11,703 nt of DNA, taken from NCBI GenBank assembly GCA_035366835.1, contig DAOSIS010000052.1, forward strand, positions 1 to 11,703, given 5' to 3'. This stretch comes from UBA6109 sp035366835 (GTDB taxonomy: Bacteria > Desulfobacterota > Syntrophia > Syntrophales > UBA6109). Under the pieces are notes generated by a model, which was not told the origin of the DNA, made no database searches, and was given only the letters and a program-made list of their open reading frames with translations. Below are positions 1 to 6,767 of this stretch, one piece after another. How positions within the stretch are numbered: position 1 is the first letter of the stretch; each line of letters starts with the position of its first letter. A program made the translations under genes and the position numbers.

Positions 1-1
1 G

Positions 2-142
2 ACCCTGAGCCGGTTCATCGACCGGCGCATCTTCGAGGTCATGGCCTACCCGAACGCGGCGAAGCTCGACGCCGTCATCAACATCAATCTCAATCTCGCT
101 GCCGGGCTGAGGGGTTCTCCCAGCGGAGACGTCGAAGACTGA
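2..142 (+). CDS. C-terminal end of an unrecognised protein (cut by window edge)
   Basis: An open frame enters from the left edge and ends at a TGA at 140-142, leaving 46 residues of C-terminus. The tail contains RFIDRRIFEVMAYPNAAKL followed by a hydrophobic/Asn-rich stretch and ends in an acidic tail, GDVED. I do not recognise the family, and 46 residues are too few to assign one. That it is coding is supported by the intrinsic terminator 31 bases past the stop on the same strand and by the absence of a competing gene. It converges on the large glycosyltransferase gene at 306-6668, so it belongs to a separate transcription unit and need not share its function. Confidence 0.6.
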   Translation, partial: TLSRFIDRRIFEVMAYPNAAKLDAVININLNLAAGLRGSPSGDVED

Positions 143-172
143 GCGCGACAAGCGGATTGCCAAACGAGGGAA

Positions 173-203
173 GGCGGCCTGAAATCCATCGGGCCGTCTT
201 TTT
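173..203 (+). terminator. Intrinsic terminator after the left-edge gene
   Basis: GGCGGCCTG (173-181) pairs with CGGGCCGTC (190-198) over 9 bp, with two G-T wobbles and an 8-base loop. The stem is followed directly by TTTTT (199-203). A GC-rich stem plus a T-run on the plus strand is the classic Rho-independent layout. It lies 31 bases past the stop codon at 142. On the minus strand the same hairpin has no T-run after it, so it would not be an efficient terminator for the convergent gene. Confidence 0.8.
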
Positions 204-256
204 CATTCGTTTCTGGGGTACCAATCCCGGGACCCGCAGAGGGAAGGGGTATTTGT

Positions 257-278
257 CATTCTCTCAACGGAGAGAATG
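257..278 (-). other. Perfect 9-bp hairpin downstream of gene B
   Basis: CATTCTCTC (257-265) and GAGAGAATG (270-278) are perfect reverse complements around a 4-base loop (AACG on plus, CGTT on minus). The hairpin begins 28 bases past the stop of the minus-strand gene ending at 306, where a 3' end would be expected. It lacks a T-run on either strand, so it may be a weak or Rho-assisted terminator or an mRNA 3'-end stabiliser rather than a standard intrinsic terminator. Confidence 0.5.
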
Positions 279-305
279 CCTGCATGCGGGCATCCCGGCG
301 CGGGT

Positions 306-3300
306 TCACCGCGGCAGACCCCTCCCGTCGTGATCCGACGGCCTGTCCGGCGCGGATGCGCGATAGACGGCTGCGGCCGGGAAGTGCCGATCGATGAGGT
401 CGAGCAGCCGGTCGGCCTGCTCGCCCCTCCCCGCCGTCCTGAGCTTTTCGATGGCCGGCAGGAGCTGGGATCGGGTTTCGAACCCCAGTAGTTCGAGGCC
501 GCGCATGGCCGCCAGGCTTCTTTCTTCCTGACCGGTCAGGGCCAGGGAGATGGCCGACAACCCCAGTGCGGGGGGGTAGTCCGGGTTCTTCTGCAAAAGC
601 TTTTGCGTCATCCGGACGGCCTTCCGAAGATCGCCCGAAAAGCATTCGGCGGCGGCGCAGTTCAGCAGGAGTTCCCGTGCGCCGTTTCCGATCGCCTCCG
701 CCTTCCTGGCTTCCAGGAGCGCCTCTTCGAACCGGTCCGCGTTCAGGCAGGCGTTGATCAGGTTGACGAAGGCGCGGCCGATGTCCGGGCCCGGCTTGCC
801 CTCGAGGAACCGGCGCCAGAGATCAATGGCATCGTCATATCGGCCCAGCTCGCCGGCCTGGACGGCCAGCTCGAAGATCGACCGGAGCGTACCGCCCGTC
901 TCGGCGATCTTTTTCATCCCGAGCTCGAAGTAGCGCTCGCCCTTTTCGGTGACGCGGGCCCGATCGAGCTTGCCCGTGTGATGAACGGGGACATCGCAGG
1001 CCCCGATCTTCATGCCGGCCTGGTCGAGCGATTCTTCGACAAGCTCGTGGACGGCCCCCGAAAAGCGAATCCGGGGGTCGTTGCGGAAGAGGCGCACCTT
1101 GCGGTTGGCATACCAGCCCGTCCCGGCCTCGTCGCCCGGATAGGAACCGTCATTGGCCGTCCAGCCCGCCGTGTTGGCCTCGGTGACGTAGTTGCGCGTG
1201 TCGAGATCGTAGCCGCCGATTTTCTTCGGGCTCTTGCTGATCAGAATTCGAAGAGCCGCATGATCACGGGACGACAGAGTTTCGTCGGCATCGATCACCA
1301 GGATCCAGTCTCCCGAGGCCTCTGCGAGAGAGGCGTTCCGCGCCTCGCCGAAGTCGTCGCGCCAGGGATGGTCGAAGACCTTCGCCCCGAAGATGGCGGC
1401 GAGATCCTTCGTCCGGTCCGTCGAGCCCGTGTCGACGACGATCATCTCGTCGACGACGTCCCGGACGCTCATGAGGCAGCGGACGAGGTTGGCCTGCTCG
1501 TTCCTGACGATCATGCAGAGAGAGAGCGTCGGACGGCCTTTCCCGCCCTCGATCGCCATCGGGCCGATTTTACCCCGGACCGCCAGCGCCGCATCTATGA
1601 AGCTGTCGTCCACCCCGAAAGCTGCCATGGCGTCCTCGATCCGGACCATGGCCTCTTTGTGTTTCTCCTGTGAGATCAGCAGGTCGATCAGGAGGAAGGC
1701 GATTGTGCGATTCTGAGGGTGACGTTCGGCGGCATCGCGGAACGCCTTCTCCGCACGGGCATGGAATCCTGACGAGACGGCTGCGGCATGGTAGCGCTCG
1801 GCAAGATCTGCCGTGCGGGGGGACAGGACGAAGCCCTTCTCCAGAAGATCGAGGGATTTCTCCTTCTCGCCGGCTGCCCAGAGCAGTACCCCGAGGTTCG
1901 TCACAGGCTCCCCCCAGGAAGGATCGGCTTTCGCCGCCTCGCGGAAGCGCCGCTCGGCATTGCCGCGATCGCCTCGCTTGAACGCGAGAACCCCTTGTAG
2001 GTTCAAGGCAGGCGCGAATCCGGGCGTCCGCGCGAGGGCACGATCGGCCAGCCGTGCGGCTTCCTCGTCGTTACCCAGGCCTTCCTGGATACTGCCCAGC
2101 AGACTGAGCATCCGCGCGTCCGGGGATCCCAGGATTGGTTCCCCGAGCAGGTCCTGGGCTTCCTTGTAGTGTTTCGTCTGGATCAGCATCTCCGCCATGG
2201 CGAGGTAGCATTCGCGGTCCCACGGCGTGGCCTTGATGGCGCTCAGGTACGCCTCTGTAGCCCCGCGGAGATTGCCTTTCTGGTATAGGTCGTCTGCTTT
2301 TTCCAGGGCCGGCGAAACGCGAACACCCGTACCGTCCGCTGGGATTTCGCGGTGCACCGTCGCAGTGCGCTCACGCGTTGCGGTTGTCTCGCGGGCCGGA
2401 TGGGCGCTAACGGATGCCCTGTCGATTTGCTGGTGTCGCAGGATCGGCTTTTTGCGCAGTTCCCGGACGCGTTTCTTCAAGGTCTCGACGGCATGGTCCC
2501 AGGTGAAATGGGACCGGATGAACTCCGCGGCGAGACGCCCCTTGGAAGCGGCTTCATCCCGGTGCGCTGCCGCGTGCCGCATCAGTCCGGCAAGACCGTC
2601 CCGGTCGGGCTCGGCGAGCCACGGGAAATCGACGGTTTCGAACTCGCCCACCCGCTTTTCCGGGAGCCTCACCTCCTTCGCGGGGATCAGGTAGGCCGTC
2701 GTCTCGTCGCAGAAATCCAGGGCCGCGCCATGGCCCGTCACGATGACGGGCAATCCGCTGGCCATGGCTTCCGCGATGGGCAAGCCGAATCCTTCCCCCC
2801 GGTAGGGGTGAACGAGGCAGTCGCAGGCCGTGTAGAGGCCGGCGATCTCGCGGTCGCTGAGAGTACGCTCGATGTACTCGATCTCGGGATGGTTCGGGTC
2901 GCCCTGGAACCGGCGGATCCACTCCTTCGCCGTCTGGCCCTTGTAGAAGCTCTGCCCGCCCATGTCCTTGATCACCAGGCAGACGTCGTCTGTCGACGAA
3001 AAGCTCCGCGTGTAGACGTCGAGCAGGATGTCGATGCCTTTGCGCTGGATCGTGCCTCCCACGAAGAGGAATTTGAACGACTTCTTCGTCCTGAGCCGGT
3101 ACGGGGGATTGTCCGGTTTGAACAGCTCCGTGTTCACTCCGTTGGGAACAACCCGTACTCGCTCCGCGGGGATGCCGCTCCGGATGTAGCAGTCCCGGAC
3201 GTAACGGCTCGGAACCCACATCTCGTCGACCTGTTCCGACATTGGGAGAATCCATTCCCGGGGGAGGCTGCCGAATTCCCAGGGCTGGATCATGACCCAG

Positions 3301-6300
3301 TGCCCCTCGGTCGGGGGGTTGAAGTCGGGCGGCCACTGGTGTCGGACGTGCGCATCGGGGGGGCCGGACAGCGGCTTTCGAACCCCTTCCGCGATCGACT
3401 TGAAGCGGGGCTCCTCCTTCGGCGAGAACTGGTCCCGCTCGTAGGGGATGATGGATACCTCGCATCCTCCCGCAATCAAACGCGAGCAGAGTTCCCGGTT
3501 GACGAGGGCTAGGGAGTGATGGACGAATTGGGTGCCCTCCCAGCGGATCTTCAGGTTGTCTTGTGAGGAGGCCCGGGCATGCCGAGCGGCGTCGAAGGCC
3601 CGCCGGAAGTCGCCGAGGTCCTTCACGACGGTGATCTCCTCCCAGGGGTCGAGGAAGACATGGTCCGAGGCGTCCTTCCAGCCTTTCAGGTCATCTCCGC
3701 GAACGGCGTGGAAGACGAAGGTCGGGATCCCCGCCAGCGCCGCGAAGGTCTTCCCCCACGAGTCGGCGCCGACGAAGAAATCGCTGCCCGCGATCAGCTG
3801 CAGCTGCTCCGTGAAGGAGTAGCTTCTCCGGTCAAGTGCCCTGTCGAGGCAGGGGTATTCCTCGGCTTCATCGGGTGTGCCGATCACAATTGGCCGGATG
3901 CCCTGTTTCGCCAGGTACGAAAGAAGGCGCGGCCAGTCCTTCGGGGGGATCACGTTGCGCTTGCTGCCCACCATGCCCTTGAGGCTGCCCCGAGGCTGGA
4001 TGACGAGTTGGACGGGTTCGATCCTGGACCAGTCGAAGTGGACCGCCCACTCGGGCCTCCGCCGGATTCCATAGGTCGTGAAAATGTCGAGGTCCGCGTT
4101 CCACTCCCGGTAATCCGCCGACGTCGTGGGCGTAGCCCCCATGCCCCGACAGATGTCGGAGGACTTGAAAAACTGCCGGGCGATGAAGTGCCAGGTGTAA
4201 TTCTTCGGGAAGGGGATGAAGATCACCTTCTTGAGTTTCGGGAACGCGTCGAAGAAGGACCGCATCATGGCCGTGGAGTTCGAAACGCTGATGACCGTCT
4301 GTTCGGGGTCCTCGTCATAGAACGTCGAAAGCAGCAGCAGGGCGTCGCCCGCCCCGCCGAAATGGACGTAGCTGGGGGGGAAACCCGAGATCAGGGCATG
4401 GAATCTGACGATCGCCTCAGGGCTCACCTCCTCGGGCCAGAAATTCTCCGGCAGCCAGGCGTAGCGGCCTTCCTCCCTTTCGACAAGCGTGTCGAGTTCG
4501 AACCGGATCAAATCCTCCTTCCAGGTTTTGAAAAAACGCCGCGCCGACGTTTCATTGAGCGCGTTGATGATATCGCGGGTGGGGCTGGATTTCCCCTCGT
4601 GGTGGATGACGACGCTTGCGGGCTCGTAAAACACGCGCTTCCCCGCACGGCGAACCTTGAAGCAGAGGTCCGTGTCCTCAAAGTACATCCCGTACCCCTC
4701 CTCGAAGCCGCCGATCCGCCTGAAGAGCCGGCTCCGGATGAACAGGCAGGCGCCCGTCACGGCGTCCGCGTCGCCCGGGACGTTGACGAGGGGATCGTCG
4801 GCCGCCGCATGGAGGTGCAGGTGGAGCGGCCAGACGTCGTAGGAAGGATGAGCGTTTCTGAAAAACTGGATGCCGCAGTGCTGCACGGTTCCGTCCGGGA
4901 ACAACAGCTTGATCCCGACCGCGCCGATCGAGTCGTCACGGTCGAGTCGTTCCAGGGCTCGTTCGAGCCAGCCCGGCAGCGGCTCCGTGTCGTTGTTCAG
5001 GAAGACGAGAACCTCGCCGCCGGCGATGTCTGCTCCCTGATTGCACGCCCTCGCGAAGAGCAGGTTTTCCCGGTTGGCCAGGACCTTGAGCTTCGGGTAT
5101 CGTTTCCGGGCTTCCTCGAGGAACTCCGCGGTCCCGTCGCTGGAGGCGTTGTCAATGACAATGACCTCGTGCACCCGGTCGAGGGGCGTGTTCGCGTAGA
5201 GCGCCTCGAGGCAGCGCGCCGTGAATTCCACCTGGTTGAATACGGGGATGATGACAGAGGCCGAGGACGCCGGGCTCCCGGCCGTCGCAGGGCGGACGTG
5301 CGCGGCTGTCTCCTGCGGCTTGCTATCAACGGTCGGATCAACGGTTCTCTCTGGCGCACTGTCGGGCTTCCCGGCGCCCAGGGGCTTGCTGAAAAGGTAG
5401 CAGTGTGCACTCAAGCGGTGCAGCCTGAAACTGAACCTTTCGGCGAGCAGGGCGAGGGACCGCTCAGAATGAACCAGGCAGTGGCCGATGGCGGGGCTGA
5501 GGTATTCCCAGCGCTGGAGGTCCTGGCCGTTGACGAAACTGCTTTCCACGTAGAGCTGACCCCCGGGTTTCAGTACCCGGTAAAATTCCTTGAAATACGC
5601 GGTGGGGTCGTACAGGTGCTCGATGACCTCCACCATGTTGATGCCGTCGACGCTCTCGTCGGGGATGTCTCTGAGTTGCAGCTTCGTGTCCTGGTCGATG
5701 TCAAGGCATTCGATTCCTCTGGAGGAGAGGAAACGGCCGTACTCCCCGTCGCCGCATCCGAAATCCACGACGTTCTCCATCTTGAAGGGCGCCTTGTAAG
5801 CGAGGCGCGACAGTCGTGCTCTGTCCATTTCAGGGGTATGTCTGCTTTCACTCCCTTGGTTCTCGGTGACAAGAACCTTGGGGTCGATCGATGGGGTGAA
5901 CACGGCGCTGCACGCTGTGCAGGCATAATAGGGATGGTCCTGTTTAGTGACCGCGAGATGCGCGATGCCGCCGCAGACGGGGCAGACTATCCCGGCCTCA
6001 GAGGTTGGCCGGCTCGCAGCAGCCCCGATTGTGAACCTGCTGTCTTCCCGTGTGTGCCTGTCATTCCGTTCTGTGGAAGGGGCCTCGCTGTTATTGCCGA
6101 GAGGCTGAATTGCTCCCGGGATACTGTTCTGGTCTCTGGGAGTCAGGGTTTCTAATGTCTTCAATATATATGCCGCTCCTGCATGACCCGGCTCCAGCTT
6201 CAGGATGCGGTAGTAGAAGCGCCGGGCGATGTCAAGAGCTCCCATGGCGATGCTGATGTGCCCGAGCGTCTCCAGGGCCTCCACGTCATCGGGTTTAGCG

Positions 6301-6668
6301 GACAGGATTCGGTAATAGAGAAGGAGGGCATCGCCGATTCGATGCTGCACAGCGAAGAGAAACGCAGCCAGGTTCTTCAATGCCGTCATGTAGGCGGGAT
6401 CGATTTCGATTGCTTTCTCATAGTGTCTAAGGGCAGCTTCCGGATCGCCCAATTCCTGATAGAGGCACCCGAGGTCGTTGTGGGCGACGGCGGAACCGGG
6501 ACTTTCTTCCACAAGACTGAGCAGCTCGGCAATGGCCCCCGAAGTGTCCCCTTTCGATATGAGGTCGTGCGCGTGCGAATACCGCTGGTCAACAGGGTGC
6601 ATGCCTTCTGTGCCGTTGAGGTTTGTCGCGCCGGGCGCAAAATGCCCGAGAGGGTTGTTTTCTTTCAT
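306..6668 (-). CDS. Giant multidomain TPR / SAM methyltransferase / four-glycosyltransferase protein (gene B)
   Basis: This 2120-residue protein carries five predicted catalytic domains. Residues 30-173 are four TPRs. Residues 225-430 are a zinc ribbon (C229, C232, C250, C253) and a class I SAM methyltransferase with the glycine motif VDFGCGDG (301-308). Residues 470-735 are a GT2 of the rhamnosyltransferase type, with VIDNASSDGT, NND at 558-560 and ED at 664-665. Residues 745-1035 are GT9/heptosyltransferase-like, with GGAGD at 771-775 and an IGTPDE segment. Residues 1036-1405 are a GT4 with EX7E at E1292/E1300. Residues 1450-1690 are TPRs. Residues 1712-1910 are a second GT2 with DTGSTD and DAD at 1793-1795. 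Residues 1915-2100 are TPR-like. No signal peptide or membrane helix is seen, so it is probably cytosolic and builds a glycan, perhaps methylated; acceptor and sugars are unknown. Single-domain relatives of each part are usually about 250-400 residues. The ATG is preceded by GAGAGA at 5-base spacing. It is probably co-transcribed with gene A upstream. Confidence 0.9.
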   Translation of the reverse strand: MKENNPLGHFAPGATNLNGTEGMHPVDQRYSHAHDLISKGDTSGAIAELLSLVEESPGSAVAHNDLGCLYQELGDPEAALRHYEKAIEIDPAYMTALKNLAAFLFAVQHRIGDALLLYYRILSAKPDDVEALETLGHISIAMGALDIARRFYYRILKLEPGHAGAAYILKTLETLTPRDQNSIPGAIQPLGNNSEAPSTERNDRHTREDSRFTIGAAASRPTSEAGIVCPVCGGIAHLAVTKQDHPYYACTACSAVFTPSIDPKVLVTENQGSESRHTPEMDRARLSRLAYKAPFKMENVVDFGCGDGEYGRFLSSRGIECLDIDQDTKLQLRDIPDESVDGINMVEVIEHLYDPTAYFKEFYRVLKPGGQLYVESSFVNGQDLQRWEYLSPAIGHCLVHSERSLALLAERFSFRLHRLSAHCYLFSKPLGAGKPDSAPERTVDPTVDSKPQETAAHVRPATAGSPASSASVIIPVFNQVEFTARCLEALYANTPLDRVHEVIVIDNASSDGTAEFLEEARKRYPKLKVLANRENLLFARACNQGADIAGGEVLVFLNNDTEPLPGWLERALERLDRDDSIGAVGIKLLFPDGTVQHCGIQFFRNAHPSYDVWPLHLHLHAAADDPLVNVPGDADAVTGACLFIRSRLFRRIGGFEEGYGMYFEDTDLCFKVRRAGKRVFYEPASVVIHHEGKSSPTRDIINALNETSARRFFKTWKEDLIRFELDTLVEREEGRYAWLPENFWPEEVSPEAIVRFHALISGFPPSYVHFGGAGDALLLLSTFYDEDPEQTVISVSNSTAMMRSFFDAFPKLKKVIFIPFPKNYTWHFIARQFFKSSDICRGMGATPTTSADYREWNADLDIFTTYGIRRRPEWAVHFDWSRIEPVQLVIQPRGSLKGMVGSKRNVIPPKDWPRLLSYLAKQGIRPIVIGTPDEAEEYPCLDRALDRRSYSFTEQLQLIAGSDFFVGADSWGKTFAALAGIPTFVFHAVRGDDLKGWKDASDHVFLDPWEEITVVKDLGDFRRAFDAARHARASSQDNLKIRWEGTQFVHHSLALVNRELCSRLIAGGCEVSIIPYERDQFSPKEEPRFKSIAEGVRKPLSGPPDAHVRHQWPPDFNPPTEGHWVMIQPWEFGSLPREWILPMSEQVDEMWVPSRYVRDCYIRSGIPAERVRVVPNGVNTELFKPDNPPYRLRTKKSFKFLFVGGTIQRKGIDILLDVYTRSFSSTDDVCLVIKDMGGQSFYKGQTAKEWIRRFQGDPNHPEIEYIERTLSDREIAGLYTACDCLVHPYRGEGFGLPIAEAMASGLPVIVTGHGAALDFCDETTAYLIPAKEVRLPEKRVGEFETVDFPWLAEPDRDGLAGLMRHAAAHRDEAASKGRLAAEFIRSHFTWDHAVETLKKRVRELRKKPILRHQQIDRASVSAHPARETTATRERTATVHREIPADGTGVRVSPALEKADDLYQKGNLRGATEAYLSAIKATPWDRECYLAMAEMLIQTKHYKEAQDLLGEPILGSPDARMLSLLGSIQEGLGNDEEAARLADRALARTPGFAPALNLQGVLAFKRGDRGNAERRFREAAKADPSWGEPVTNLGVLLWAAGEKEKSLDLLEKGFVLSPRTADLAERYHAAAVSSGFHARAEKAFRDAAERHPQNRTIAFLLIDLLISQEKHKEAMVRIEDAMAAFGVDDSFIDAALAVRGKIGPMAIEGGKGRPTLSLCMIVRNEQANLVRCLMSVRDVVDEMIVVDTGSTDRTKDLAAIFGAKVFDHPWRDDFGEARNASLAEASGDWILVIDADETLSSRDHAALRILISKSPKKIGGYDLDTRNYVTEANTAGWTANDGSYPGDEAGTGWYANRKVRLFRNDPRIRFSGAVHELVEESLDQAGMKIGACDVPVHHTGKLDRARVTEKGERYFELGMKKIAETGGTLRSIFELAVQAGELGRYDDAIDLWRRFLEGKPGPDIGRAFVNLINACLNADRFEEALLEARKAEAIGNGARELLLNCAAAECFSGDLRKAVRMTQKLLQKNPDYPPALGLSAISLALTGQEERSLAAMRGLELLGFETRSQLLPAIEKLRTAGRGEQADRLLDLIDRHFPAAAVYRASAPDRPSDHDGRGLPR
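6150..6581 (-). repeat. Four-TPR module at the N-terminus of gene B
   Basis: Residues 30-173 of gene B form four consecutive 34-36-residue TPR units. Landmarks are AHNDLG at the start of repeat 2, an atypically long repeat 3, PDDVEALETLG at the start of repeat 4, and ARRFYYRILKLEPGHA near its end. Order and spacing match the two modules in gene A (8088-8531 and 8559-8996). TPR units mediate protein-protein contacts and here probably tether the enzyme to partners. Confidence 0.8.
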
Positions 6669-6767
6669 ACTTTTCTCTCTTTACGGATCTGAATGTCCAA
6701 CGCCCTGAGGCCATCCGGAAACTTGGTCGTATGCATCATCGGGATCCGATCAGGCTCTGCCCAAAAA
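6665..6767 (-). other. Alternative-frame continuation of gene A or small ORF overlapping gene B start
   Basis: Gene A ends ...CPFLGRA-stop, with a run of five T (minus strand, plus coordinates 6763-6767) just before the stop. If one T is skipped or absent, the reading becomes ...CPFWAEPDRIPMMHTTKF... and stays open for about 32 more codons, to a TGA at 6665-6667. That stop overlaps the ATG of gene B as ATGA, the usual geometry of translational coupling. The same frame also has its own ATGATG at 6734-6739, which would give a 24-residue ORF, but the ribosome site before it is poor. Whether this is a real extension, a small coupled ORF, or chance cannot be settled here. Confidence 0.3.
6674..6682 (-). 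promoter_or_regulatory. Ribosome binding site of gene B
   Basis: On the minus strand, AAAGAGAGA ends five bases before the ATG at 6668. It is purine-rich but only a partial match to AGGAGG. It supports the ATG at 6668 over the next in-frame Met (residue 23). An in-frame TAA just upstream rules out a longer N-terminus. Confidence 0.5.

Noticed and set aside
603..1673. 356-codon open frame on the plus strand
   Set aside because: Antisense shadow of the second GT2 and TPR part of gene B; no motifs and no ribosome site of note.
2554..3465. 303-codon minus-strand frame overlapping gene B
   Set aside because: Same-strand out-of-frame shadow; Arg/Pro/Gly-rich translation typical of a shifted GC-rich frame.
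2352..3512. 386-codon open frame on the plus strand
   Set aside because: Antisense shadow of the GT4 domain of gene B, whose EX7E motif and fold signature are convincing.
3579..6155. 858-codon open frame on the plus strand opposite gene B
   Set aside because: It lies antisense to the methyltransferase, GT2 and GT9-like domains, which have clear family motifs. Its translation is rich in Asp, Val, Arg and Gly with no recognisable domain, typical of the antisense frame of a GC-rich gene.
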